NCBI GenBank assembly: GCA_963920705.1 | Contig: CAWUCO010000291.1 | Coordinates: 1,798,001-1,862,000, forward strand | From: Odiellus spinosus | Taxonomy: Eukaryota > Arthropoda > Arachnida > Opiliones > Phalangiidae | Length of the DNA stretch: 64,000 nucleotides | Direction of reading: 5' to 3' | In this document: positions 1 through 12,900 of the stretch, in pieces | Layout: every line of letters begins with the position of its first letter | Numbering within the stretch: the first letter of the stretch is position 1 | Program-made: the position numbers and the translations under genes | Notes under the pieces: generated by a model | What the model was told of the DNA's origin: nothing | Database searches by the model: none | What the model saw: the letters and a program-made list of their open reading frames with translations, nothing else

Positions 1-3000
1 TTCAATATTTGGCGTTCAATCTTTGGCGTTTAATTCTTGGCGTTCAATCTTTGGAGCTCAATCTTTGACGTTCAATCTTTGACGTTCAATCTTTGGCGTT
101 CAACATTTGGCGTTCAATATTTGGCGTTCAATCTTTGTCGTTCAATCTTTGGCGTTCAGTCTTTGGCGTTCAATCTTTGGCGTTCAAACTTTGGCGTTCA
201 ATATTTGGCGTTCAATCGTTGGCGCTCAATATTTGGCGTTATATATTTGGCGTTCAATATTTGGCGTTCAATATTTGGCGTTCAATATTTGCCCTTCAAT
301 CTTTGGCGTTCAATATTTGGCGTTCAATCTTTGGCGTTCAATATTTGTCGTTCACACATTGTCGTTCAATCTTTGGTGTTCAATATTTGACGTTCAATAT
401 TTGGCGTTCAATCTTTGGCGTTCAGTCTTTGGCGTTCAATCTTTGGCGTTCAATCTTTGGCGTTCACACTTTGTCGTTCAATCTTTGGTGTTCAATATTT
501 GACGTTCAATATTTGGCGTTCAATCTTTGGCGTTCAGTCTTTGGCGTTCAATATTTAGCGTTCAATCTTTGACGTTCAATATTTGGCGTTCAATCTTTGG
601 CGTTCAATCTTTGGCGTTCAATCTTTGGCGTTCAATATTTAGCGATCAAATTATGGCGTTCAATTTTTGGCGTTCAATCTTTGGCGAACAATATTTGGCG
701 TTCAATCTTTGGCGTTCAATCTTTGGCGTTCAATCTTTGGCGTTCAATCTTTGGCGTTCAATATTTGGCGTTCAATCTTTGGAGTTCAATATTTGAAGTT
801 AAATCTTTGGCGTTCAATCTTTGGCGTTTAATTCTTGGCTTTCAATCTTTGGCGCTCAATCTTTGGCGTTCAATCTTTGGCGTTCAATATTTGGCGTTTA
901 ATCTTTGGCATTCACACTTTTGCGTACAATCTTTGGCGTTAAATATTTGACGTTCAATATTTGGCGTTCAATATTTGGCGTTCAATCTTTGGCGTTCAAT
1001 CTTTGGCGTTCTTACTTTTGCGTTCAATCTATGGCGTTCAATCTTTGGCGTTCAATTTTTGGCGTTCATACTTTGGCGTTCAATCTTTGGCGAACAATAT
1101 TTGGCGTTCAATCTTTGGCGTTCAATCTTTGGCGTTCAATCTTTGGCGTTCAATCTTTGGCGTTCAATCTTTGGCGTTCAATATTTGGCGTTCAATCTTT
1201 GGCGTTCAATATTTGAAGTTCAATCTTTGGCGTTCAATCTTTGGCGTTTAATTCTTGGCTTTCAATCTTTGGCGTTCAATCTTTGGCGTTCAATCTTTGG
1301 CGTTCAATATTTGGCGTTCAATCTTTGGCATTCAATCCTAGGCGTTCAATCTTTTTCGTTCAATCTTTGGCGTTCAATCTTTGGCGTTCACACTTTTGCG
1401 TACAATCTTTGGCGTTAAATATTTGACGTTCAATATTTGGCGTTCAATATTTGGCGTTCAATCTTTGGCGTTCAATCTTTGGCGTTCATACTTTTGCGTT
1501 CAATCTATGGCGTTCAATCTTTGGCGTTCAATTTTTGGCGTTCATACTTTGGCGTTCACACTTTGGCGTTCAATATTTGGCGTTCAATCTATGGCGTTCA
1601 ATCTTTGGCGTTCAAAACATGACGTTCAATCTTTGGCGTTAAATCTTAAGCGTTCAATATTTGGCGTTCAATCTTTGGCGTTCAACGTTTGGCGTTCAAT
1701 ATTTGGCGTTCAATCTTTGTCGTTCAATCTTTGGCGTTCAGTCTTTGGCGTTCAATCTTTGGCGTTCAAACTTTGGCGTTCAATATTTGGCGTTCAATCG
1801 TTGGCGCTCAATATTTGGCGTTATATATTTGGCGTTCAATATTTGGCGTTCAATATTTGCCCTTCAATCTTTGGCGTTCAATATTTGGCGTTCAATCTTT
1901 GGCGTTCAATATTTGTCGTTCACACTTTGTCGTTCAATCTTTGGCGTTCAATATTTGGCGTTCAATCTTTGGCGTTCAATATTTGGCGTTCAATCTTTGG
2001 CATTCAATCCTAGGCGTTCAATCTTTGGCGTTCAATCTTTGGCGTTCAATCTTTGGCGTTAAATATTTGACGTTCAATATTTGGCGTTCAATATTTGGCG
2101 TTCAATCTTTGGCGTTCAATCTTTGGCGTTCAATCTTTGGCGTTCAAACTTTTGCGTGCAATCTATTTCGTTCTATCTATGGCGTTCAAATTATGGCGTT
2201 CAATCTTTGGCGTTCAATCTTTGGCGTTCAATCTTTGGCGTTCAATCATTGGCGCTCAATCTTTGACGTTTAATCTTTGACGTTCAATCTTTGGCGTTCA
2301 CACTTTGGCGTTCAATCTTTGGCGTTCAATATTTGAAGTTCAATCTTTGGCTTTCAATCTTTGGCGTTTAATTCTTGGCTTTCAATCTTTTTTGTTCAAT
2401 CTTTGGCGTTCAATCTTTGGCGTTCTATATTTGGCGTTCAATCTTTGGCGTTCAATCTTTGGCGTTCAATCTTTGGCGTTCAATCTTTGGCGTTCAATAT
2501 TTGGCGTACAATCTTTGGCGTTCAATCTTTGGCGTTCAATCTTTGGCGTTCAATCTATGGCGTTCAATATTTGGCGTTCAATCTTTGGCGTTCAATCTTT
2601 GGCGTTCAATCTTTGGCGTTCAATATTTAGCGTTCAAATTATGGCGTTCAATCTTTGGCGTTCAATCTTTGGCGTTCAATCATTGGCGTTCACACTTTGT
2701 CGTTCAATCTTTGGTGTTCAATATTTGACGTTCAATATTTGGCGTTCAATCTTTGTCGTTCAATCTTTGGCGTTCAGTCTTTGGCGTTCAATCTTTGGCG
2801 TTCAAACTTTGGCGTTCAATATTTGGCGTTCAATCGTTGGCGCTCAATATTTGGCGTTATATATTTGGCGTTCAATATTTGGCGTTCAATATTTGCCCTT
2901 CAATCTTTGGCGTTCAATATTTGGCGTTCAATCTTTGGCGTTCAATATTTGTCGTTCACACTTTGTCGTTCAATCTTTGGTGTTCAATATTTGACGTTCA

Positions 3001-6000
3001 ATATTTGGCGTTCAATCTTTGGCGTTCCGTCTTTGGCGTTCAATCTTTGGCGTTCAATCTTTGGCGTTCACACTTTGTCGTTCAATCTTTGGTGTTCAAT
3101 ATTTGACGTTCAATATTTGGCGTTCAATCTTTGGCGTTCAGTCTTTGGCGTTCAATCTTTGGCGTTCAATCTTTGGCGTTCAATCTTTGACGTTCACACT
3201 TTGTCGTTCAATCTTTGGTGTTCAATATTTGACGTTCAATATTTCGCGTTCAATCTTTGGCGTTCAGTCTTTGGCGTTCAATCTTTAGCGTTCAATATTT
3301 GGCGTTCAATCATTGGCGTTCAATATTTGAAGTTCAATCTTTGGCGTCCAATCTTTGGCGTTCAAACTTTGGAGTTCAATCTTTGGTGTTCAATCTTTGG
3401 CGTTCAATATTTGGCGTTCAATCTATGGCGTTCAATCTTTGGCGTTCAATCTTTTGCGTTCAATATTTGAAGTTCAATCTTTGGCGTCCAATCTTTGGCG
3501 TTCAAACTTTGGCGTTCAATCTTTGGCGTTCAATCTTTGGCGTTCAATCTTTGGCGTTCAATCTTTAATGTTCAATCTATGGCGTTCAATCTTTGGCGTT
3601 CATACATTGGCGTTCACAGTTTGGCGTTCAATATTTGGCGTTCAATCTTTGGCGTTCAATCTTTGGCGTTCAATCTTTGGCGTTCAATCTTTGGCGTTCA
3701 AACTTTGGCGTTCAATATTTGGCGTTCAATATTTGAAGTTCAATCTTTGGCGTTCAATCTTTGGCGTTTAATTCTTGGCTTTCAATCTTTGGCGTTCAAT
3801 CTTTGGCGTTCAATATTTGGCGTTCAATCTTTGGCATTCAATCCTAGGCGTTCAATCTTTGGCGTTCAATCTTTTTCGTTCAATCTTTGGCGTTCACACT
3901 TTTGCGTACAATCTTTGGCGTTAAATATTTGACGTTCAATATTTGGCGTTCAATATTTGGCGTTCAATCTTTGGCGTTAAATCTTTGGCGTTCATACTTT
4001 TGCGTTCAATCTATGGCGTTCAATCTTTGGCGTTCAATTTTTGGCGTTCATACTTTGGCGTTCACACTTTGGCGTTCAATATTTGGCGTTCAATCTATGG
4101 CGTTCAATCTTTGGCGTTCAAAACATGACGTTCAATCTTTGGCGTTAAATCTTAAGCGTTCAATATTTGGCGTTCAATCTTTGGCGTTTAATTCTTGGCG
4201 TTCAATCTTTGGAGCTCAATCTTTGACGTTCAATCTTTGACGTTCAATCTTTGGCGTTCAACATTTGGCGTTCAATATTTGGCGTTCAATCTTTGTCGTT
4301 CAATCTTTGGCGTTCAGTCTTTGGCGTTCAATCTTTGGCGTTCAAACTTTGGCGTTCAATATTTGGCGTTCAATCGTTGGCGCTCAATATTTGGCGTTAT
4401 ATATTTGGCGTTCAATATTTGGCGTTCAATATTTGCCCTTCAATCTTTGGCGTTCAATATTTGGCGTTCAATCTTTGGCGTTCAATATTTGTCGTTCACA
4501 CTTTGTCGTTCAATCTTTGGTGTTCAATATTTGACGTTCAATATTTGGCGTTCAATCTTTGGCGTTCAGTCTTTGGCGTTCAATCTTTGGCGTTCAATCT
4601 TTGGCGTTCACACTTTGTCGTTCAATCTTTGGTGTTCAATATTTGACGTTCAATATTTGGCCTTCAATCTTTGGCGTTCAGTCTTTGGCGTTCAATATTT
4701 AGCGTTCAATCTTTGACGTTCAATATTTGGCGTTCAATCTTTGGCGTTCAATCTTTGGCGTTCAATATTTAGCGATCAAATTATGGCGTTCAATTTTTGG
4801 CGTTCAATCTTTGGCGAACAATATTTGGCGTTCAATCTTTGGCGTTCAATCTTTGGCGTTCAATCTTTGGCGTTCAATCTTTGGCGTTCAATCTTTGGCG
4901 TTCAATATTTGGCGTTCAATCTTTGGAGTTCAATATTTGAAGTTAAATCTTTGGCGTTCAATCTTTGGCGTTTAATTCTTGGCTTTCAATCTTTGGCGTT
5001 CAATCTTTGGCGTTAAATCTTTGGCGTTCAATATTTGGCGTTCAATCTTTGGCATTCAATCCTAGGCGTTCAATCTTTTTCGTTCAATCTTTGGCGTTCA
5101 ATCTTTGGCGTTCACACTTTTGCGTACAATCTTTGGCGTTAAATATTTGACGTTCAATATTTGGCGTTCAATATTTGGCGTTCAATCTTTGGCGTTCAAT
5201 CTTTGGCGTTCATACTTTTGCGTTCAATCTATGGCGTTCAATCTTTGGCGTTCAATTTTTGGCGTTCATACTTTGGCGTTCACACTTTGGCGTTCAATAT
5301 TTGGCGTTCAATCTATGGCGTTCAATCTTTGGCGTTCAAAACATGACGTTCAATCTTTGGCGTTAAATCTTAAGCGTTCAATATTTGGCGTTCAATCTTT
5401 GGCGTTCAACATTTGGCGTTCAATATTTGGCGTTCAATCTTTGTCGTTCAATCTTTGGCGTTCAGTCTTTGGCGTTCAATCTTTGGCGTTCAAACTTTGG
5501 CGTTCAATATTTGGCGTTCAATCGTTGGCGCTCAATATTTGGCGTTATATATTTGGCGTTCAATATTTGGCGTTCAATATTTGCCCTTCAATCTTTGGCG
5601 TTCAATATTTGGCGTTCAATCTTTGGCGTTCAATATTTGTCGTTCACACTTTGTCGTTCAATCTTTGGTGTTCAATATTTGACGTTCAATATTTGGCGTT
5701 CAATCTTTGGCGTTCAGTCTTTGGCGTTCAATCTTTGGCGTTCAATCTTTGGCGTTCACACTTTGTCGTTCAATCTTTGGTGTTCAATATTTGACGTTCA
5801 ATATTTGGCGTTCAATCTTTGGCGTTCAGTCTTTGGCGTTCAATCTTTGGCGTTCAATCTTTGGCGTTCACACTTTGTCGTTCAATCTTTGGTGTTCAAT
5901 ATTTGACGTTCAATATTTGGCGTTCAATCTTTGGCGTTCAGTCTTTGGCGTTCAATATTTGGCGTTCAATCTTTGGCGTTCAATATTTGAAGTTCAATCT

Positions 6001-6140
6001 TTGGCGTCCAATCTTTGGCGTTCAAACTTTGGCGTTCAATCTTTGGCGTTCAATATTTGGCGTTCAATCTATGGCGTTCAATCTTTGGCGTTCAATCTTT
6101 TGCGTTCAATGTTTGAAGTTCAATCTTTGGCGTCCAATCT
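1..6140 (+). repeat. Duplicated segments within forward block A (3.7-4.2 kb offsets)
   Basis: Marked variants recur at offsets that are whole numbers of units. GAGCTC at 54 and 4212 differ by 4,158 bp (297 units). TTCAAAACAT at 1611 and 5335 differ by 3,724 bp (266 units). The segment starting at the CACACTTTTGCGTAC unit recurs at about 911 and 1387 (476 bp, 34 units), and again near 3887 and 5105 (1,218 bp, 87 units). The region from 1 to about 2060 is thus largely represented again at 4159-6000, with pieces rearranged. No offset departs from the 14-bp grid. Confidence 0.85.
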
Positions 6141-6880
6141 TTGGCGTTCAAACTTTGGCGTTCAATCTTTGGTGTTCAATCTTTAATGTTCAATCTATGG
6201 CGTTCAATCTTTGGCGTTCATACATTGGCGTTCACAGTTTGGCGTTCAATATTTGGCGTTCAATCTTTGGCGTTCAATCTTTGGCGTTCAATCTTTGGCG
6301 TTCAATCTTTGGCGTTCAATCTTTGGCGTTCAAACTTTGGCGTTCAATATTTGGCGTTCAATTTTTGGCGTTCAATATTTGGTGTTCAATATTTGGCGTT
6401 CAATATTTGGCGTTCAATATTTGGCGTTCAATATTTGGCGTTCAATATTTGGCGTTCAATATTTGGCTTTCAATATTTGGCGTTCAATCTTTGGCGTTCA
6501 ATATTTAGCGTTCAATCTTTGACGTTCAATATTTGGCGTTCAATCTTTGGCGTTCAATATTTAGCGTTCAAATTATGGCGTTCAATTTTTGGCGTTCAAT
6601 CTTTGGCGAACAATATTTGGCGTTCAATCTTTGGCGTTCAATCTTTGGCGTTCAATCTTTGGCGTTCAATCTTTGGCGTTCAATATTTGGCGTTCAATCT
6701 TTAGAGTTCAATATTTGAAGTTAAATCTTTGGCGTTCAATCTTTGGCGTTTAATTCTTGGCTTTCAATCTTTGGCGTTCAATCTTTGGCGTTCAAACTTT
6801 GGCGTTCAATATTTGGCGTTCAATCTTTGGCATTCAATCCTAGGCGTTCAATCTTTGGCGTTCAATCTTTGGCGTTCAAT
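6141..6880 (+). repeat. Terminal A segment, inverted partner of about 26130-26860
   Basis: The last 0.7 kb of forward A repeats, in inverted orientation, the last 0.7 kb of reverse A before the B border. Both contain the run with TTTAATGTTC, CACAGTTTGG, TTCAATTTTTGG, ATTTGGTGTTC and ATTTGGCTTTC. Both then have the TTTAATTCTTGG unit and CCTAGG (6837 here, about 26147 there). They share the units after CCTAGG up to about 6879 and then differ. Reverse block B thus lies between inverted A segments. Confidence 0.75.
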
Positions 6881-6884
6881 CTAT

Positions 6885-6903
6885 GCGTTCAAATATTGAA
6901 CGC
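6885..6903. repeat. Orientation switch 1: palindrome joining A(+) to B(-)
   Basis: Forward A units meet reverse B units here. The joint is a perfect inverted repeat, GCGTTCAA-ATA-TTGAACGC, centred at 6894. The last forward unit is also irregular: CTATGCGTTC lacks one G of the usual CTATGGCGTTC. Both subfamily and orientation change at this one point. Confidence 0.93.
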
Positions 6904-9900
6904 CAAAGATTGACAGCCAAAGATTGAACGCCAAAGATTGAACGCCAAGGATTGAACGCCAAATATTGAACGCCAAAGATTGAACGCCTAATATTGAACG
7001 CCAAATATTGAACGAAAAATATTGAACGCCAAATATTGAACGCCAAAGTTTGAACGCCAAAGATTGACAGCCAAAGATTGAACGCCAATGATTGAACGCC
7101 AAGGATTGAACGCCAAATGTTGAACGCCAAAGATTGAACGCCAAAGATTGAACGCCAAATATTGAACGCCAAAGATTGAACGCCAAATATTGAACGCCAA
7201 ATATTGAATGCCAAATATTGAAGACCAAATATTGAACGCCAAAGATTGAACGCCAAATACTTACAGCCAAATACTTACAGCCAAAGATTGAACGCCAAAG
7301 AGTGAACGCCAAATATTGAACGCCAAAGATTGAACGCCAAATATTGAACGCTAAAGATTGAACGCCAAATATTGAACGCCAAATATTGAACGCCAAAGAT
7401 TGAACGCCAAATATTGAACGCCAAATATTGTGCGCCAAATATTGAACGCCAAAGATTGAACGCCAAAGATTGAAAGCCAAATATTGTACGCCGAATATTG
7501 AACGCCAAAAATTGAACGCCAAATATTGAACGCCAAATATTGAACACCAAAGGTTGAACGCCAAATATTGAACGCCAAATATTGAAAGCCAAAGATTGAA
7601 CGCCAAAGATTGAACGCCAAATATTGAACGCCAAAGATTGTGCGCCAAATATTGAACGCCAAAGATTGAATGCCAAATATTGAAGACCAAATATTGAACG
7701 CCAAAGATTGAACGCCAAGGATTGAACGCCAAAGATTGAACGCCAAGGATTGAAAGTCAAATATTGGACGCCAAATATTGAACGTTAAAGATTGAACGCC
7801 AAATATTGGACGCCAAAGATTGAACGCCAAAGATTGAACGCCAAATATTGAACGCTAAAGATTGAACGCCAAATATTGATCGCCAAAGATTAACGCCAGC
7901 ATTGAACGCCAAAGATTAACGCCAGCATTGAACGCCACAGATTGAACGCCAAATATTGAACGCCAAAGATTGAATGCCAAATATTGAACGCCAAATATTG
8001 TACGCCGAATATTGAACGCCAAAGATTGTGCGCAAAATATTGAACGCCAAAGATTGAACGCTAAAGATTGAACGCCAAAGATTGAACGAAAAAGATTGAA
8101 CTCCAAATATTGAACGCCAAAGATTGTGCGCCAAATATTGAACGCCAAAGATTGAATGCCAAATATTGAAGACCAAATATTGAACGCAAAATATTGAACG
8201 CCAAAGATTGAAGGCCAAAGATTGAACGCCAAAGATTGAACGCCAAGGAATGAACGCCAAATATTGGACGCCAAAGATTGAACGCCAAATATTGTACGCC
8301 GAATATTGAACGCCAAAAATTGAACGCCAAATATTGAACGCCAAATATTGAACGCCAAATATTGAAAGCCAAAGATTGAACGCCAAAGATTGAACTCCAA
8401 ATATTGAACGCCAAAGATTGTGCGCCAAATATTGAACGCCAAAGATTGAATGCCAAATATTGAAGACCAAATATTGAACGCCAAATATTGAACGCCAAAG
8501 ATTGAAGGCCAAAGATTGAACGCCAAAGACTGAACGCCAAAGATTGAACGCCAAATATTGAACGCCAAAGATTGAACGCCATAGATTGAACGACCAAGAT
8601 TGAACGCCAAAGATTGAACGCCAAAGATTGAACGCCAAATATTGAACGCCAAATATTGAAAGCCAAAGATTGAACGCCAAAGATTGAACGCCAAATATTG
8701 AACGCCAAAGATTGTGCGCCAAATATTGATCGCCAAAGATTGAATTCCAAATATTGAAGACCAAATATTGAACGCCAAATATTGAACGCCAAAGATTGAA
8801 CGCCAAAGATTGAACGCCAAAGATTGAACGCCAAAGATTGAACGCCAAAGATTGAACGCCAAGGATTGAACGCCAAAGATTGAACGCCAAGGATTGAAAG
8901 CCAAATATTGGACGCCAAATATTGAACGTTAAAGATTGAACGCCAAATTTTGGACGCCAAAGATTGAACGCCAAAGATTGAACGCCAAATATTGAACGCT
9001 AAAGATTGAACGCCAAATATTGAACGCCAAAGATTGAACGCCAAATATTGACAGCCAAAGATTGAACGCCAAAGATTGAACGCCAAGGATTCAACGCCAA
9101 ATATTGAACGCCAAAGATTGAACGCCTAATATTGAACGCCAAATATTGAACGCCAAATATTGAACGCCAAAGATTGAACGCCAAAGATTGACAGCGAAAG
9201 ATTGAACGCCAATGATTGAACGCCAAGGGTTGAACGCCAAATGTTGAACGCCAAAGATTGAACACCAAATATTGAACGCCAAATATTGAACGCCAAAGAT
9301 TGAACGCCAAATATTGAACGCCAAATATTAAACGCCAAAGATTGAATGCCAAATATTGAACGCCAAAGATTGTGCGCCAAATATTGAAAGCCAAAGATTG
9401 AATGCCAAATATTGAAGACCAAATATTGAACGCAAAATATTGAACGCCAAAGATTGAACGCCAAAGATTGAACGCCAAAGATTGAACGCCAAAGATTGAA
9501 CGCCAAGGAATGAACGCCAAATATTGGACGCCAAAGATTGAACGCCAAATATTGTACGCCGAATATTGAACGCCAAAAATTGAACGCCAAATATTGAACG
9601 CCAAATATTGAAAGCCAAAGATTGAACGCCAAAGATTGAACGCCAAAGATTGAACGACAAAGATTGAACGCCAAATATTGAACGCTAAAGATTGAACGCC
9701 AAATATTGAACGCCAAAGATTAACGCCAGCATTGAACGCCAAAGATTAACGCCAGCATTGAACGCCACAGATTGAACGCCAAATATTGAACGCCAAAGAT
9801 TGAATGCCAAATATTGAACGCCAAATATTGTACGCCGAATATTGAACGCCAAAGATTGTGCGCCAAATATTGAACGCTAAAGATTGAACGCTAAAGATTG

Positions 9901-12900
9901 AACGCCAAAGATTGAACGCCAAAGATTGAACTCCAAATATTGAACGCCAAAGATTGTGCGCCAAATATTGAACGCCAAAGATTGAATGCCAAATATTGAA
10001 GACCAAATATTGTGCGCCAAATATTGAACGCCAAAGATTGAACGCTTAAGATTGAACGCCAAAGATTGAACGCCAAAGATTGAACGCCAAGGAATGAACG
10101 CCAAATATTGGACGCCAAAGATTGAACGCCAAAGATTGAACGCCAAAGATTGAACGCCAAAGATTGAACGCCAAAGATTGAACGCCGAAGATTGAACGCC
10201 AAATATTGAACGCCAAAGAATGAACGCCAAATTTTGAACGCCAAAGATTGTGCGCCAAATATTGAACGCCAAAGATTGAATGCCAAATATTGAACGCCAA
10301 AGATTGAACGCCAAGGATTGAACGCCAAAGATTGAACGCCAAGGATTGAAAGCCAAATATTGGACGCCAAATATTGAACGTTAAAGATTGAACGCCAAAT
10401 ATTGGACGCAAAAGATTGAACGCCAAAGATTGAACGCCAAATATTGAACGCTAAAGATTGAACGCCAAATATTGAACGCCAAAGATTAACGCCAGCATTG
10501 AACGCCAAAGATTAACGCCAGCATTGAACGCCACAGATTGAACGCCAAATATTGAACGCCAAAGATTGAATGCCAAATATTGAACGCCAAATATTGTACG
10601 CCGAATATTGAACGCCAAAGATTGTGCGCCAAATATTGAACGCCAAAGATTGAACGCTAAAGATTGAACGCCAAAGATTGAACGCCAAAGATTGAACTCC
10701 AAATATTGAACGCCAAAGATTGTGCGCCAAATATTGAACGCCAAAGATTGAATGCCAAATATTGAAGACCAAATATTGTGCGCCAAATATTGAACGCCAA
10801 AGATTGAACGCTAAAGATTGAACGCCAAAGATTGAACGCCAAAGATTGAACGCCAAGGAATGAACGCAAAATATTGGACGCCAAAGATTGAACGCCAAAG
10901 ATTGAACGCCAAAGATTGAACGCCAAAGATTGAACGCCAAAGATTGAACGCCGAAGATTGAACGCCAAATATTGAACGCCAAAGAATGAACGCCAAATTT
11001 TGAACGCCAAAGATTGTGCGCCAAATATTGAACGCCAAAGATTGAATGCCAAATATTGAAGACCAAATATTGAACGTAAAATATTGAACGCCAAAGATTG
11101 AACGCCAAAGATTGAACGCCAAAGATTGAACGCCAATGATTGAACGCCAAAGATTGAACGCCAAAGATTAACGCCAGCATTGAACGCCAAAGATTAACGC
11201 CAGCATTGAACGCCACAGATTGAACGCCAAATATTGAACGCCAAAGATTGAACGCCAAATATTGAACGCCAAATATTGAACGCCAAATATTGAACGCCAA
11301 AGATTGAACGATAAAGATTGAACGCCAAATATTGAACGCCAAAGACTGAACGCCAAATTTTGAACGCCAAAGATTGAACGCCAAATATTGAACGCCAAAG
11401 ATTGTTCGCCAAATATTGAACGCTAAAGATTGAACGCCAAATATTGAACGCCAAATATTGAACGCCAAAGATTGAACGCCAAATATTGAACGCCAAAGAT
11501 TGTGCGCCAAATATTGAACGCCAAAGAATGAATGCCAAATATTGAAGACCAAATATTGAACGCCAAATATTGAACGCCAAAGATTGAACGCCAAAGATTG
11601 AACGCCAAATATTAACGCCAGCATTGAACGCCAAAGATTAACGCCAGCATTGAACGCCACAGATTGAACGCCAAATATTGAACGCCAAAGATTGAACGCC
11701 AAATATTGAACGCCAAATATTGAACGCCAAAGATTGAACGATAAAGATTGAACGCCAAATATTGAACGCCAAAGATTGAACGCCAAATTTTGAACGCCAA
11801 AGATTGAACGCCAAATATTGACCGCCAAAGATTGTTCGCCAAATATTGAACGCCAAAGATTGAATGCCAAATATTGAAGACCAAATATTGGACACCAAAG
11901 ATTGAACGCCAAAGATTGAACGCCAAATATTGAACGCCAAAGATTGAACGCCAAAGATTGAACGCCAAAGATTGAACGCCAATTATTGGACGCCAAAGAT
12001 TGAACGCCAATTATTGGACGCCAAAGATTGAACGCCAAAGATTGAACGCCAAATATTGGACGCCAAAGATTGAACGCCAAAGATTTAACGCCAAATATTG
12101 GACGCCAAAGATTGAACGCCAAATATTGAACGCCAAAGATTGACAGCCAAAGATTGAACGCCAAAGATTGAACGCCAAGGATTGAACGCCAAATATTGAA
12201 CGCCAAAGATTGAACGCCTAATATTGAACGCCAAATATTGAACGAAAAATATTGAACGCCAAATATTGAACGCCAAAGTTTGAACGCCAAAGATTGACAG
12301 CCAAAGATTGAACGCCAATGATTGAACGCCAAGGATTGAACGCCAAATGTTGAACGCCAAAGATTGAACGCCAAAGATTGAACGCCAAATATTGAACGCC
12401 AAAGATTGAACGCCAAATATTGAACGCCAAATATTGAATGCCAAATATTGAAGACCAAATATTGAACGCCAAAGATTGAACGCCAAATACTTACAGCCAA
12501 ATACTTACAGCCAAAGATTGAACGCCAAAGAGTGAACGCCAAATATTGAACGCCAAAGATTGAACGCCAAAGATTGAACGCCAAATATTGTACGCCGAAT
12601 ATTGAACGCCAAAAATTGAACGCCAAATATTGAACGCCAAATATTGAACACCAAAGGTTGAACGCCAAATATTGAACGCCAAATATTGAAAGCCAAAGAT
12701 TGAACGCCAAAAATTGAACGCCAAATATTGAACGCCAAAGATTGTGCGCCAAATATTGAACGCCAAAGATTGAATGCCAAATATTGAAGACCAAATATTG
12801 AACGCCAAAGATTGAACGCCAAGGATTGAACGCCAAAGATTGAACGCCAAGGATTGAAAGCCAAATATTGGACGCCAAATATTGAACGTTAAAGATTGAA

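Larger units (their letters stand above)
1..6893 (+). repeat. Satellite block A, forward orientation
   Basis: Units read GGCGTTCAAT on the plus strand. Subfamily A is marked by variants absent or rare in B: a run with CACACTTTGTCGTTC then TTTGGTGTTC then ATTTGACG; the unit pair CACTTTTGCGTAC and GCGTTAAATATTTGACG; TTTGAAGTTC followed by TTTGGCGTCC; the unit TTTAATTCTTGG; and CCTAGG in TTCAATCCTAGGCG (around 1337, 2012, 3845, 5062 and 6837). The 13-bp units typical of B are not seen. The block runs off the left edge and ends at the orientation switch near 6894. All long open frames here are on the plus strand, as expected from the orientation. Confidence 0.93.

Noticed and set aside
6885-6903. 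Intrinsic transcription terminator or cruciform regulatory site at the first switch
   Set aside because: The palindrome follows directly from opposite units meeting, and there is no gene beside it to terminate or regulate.
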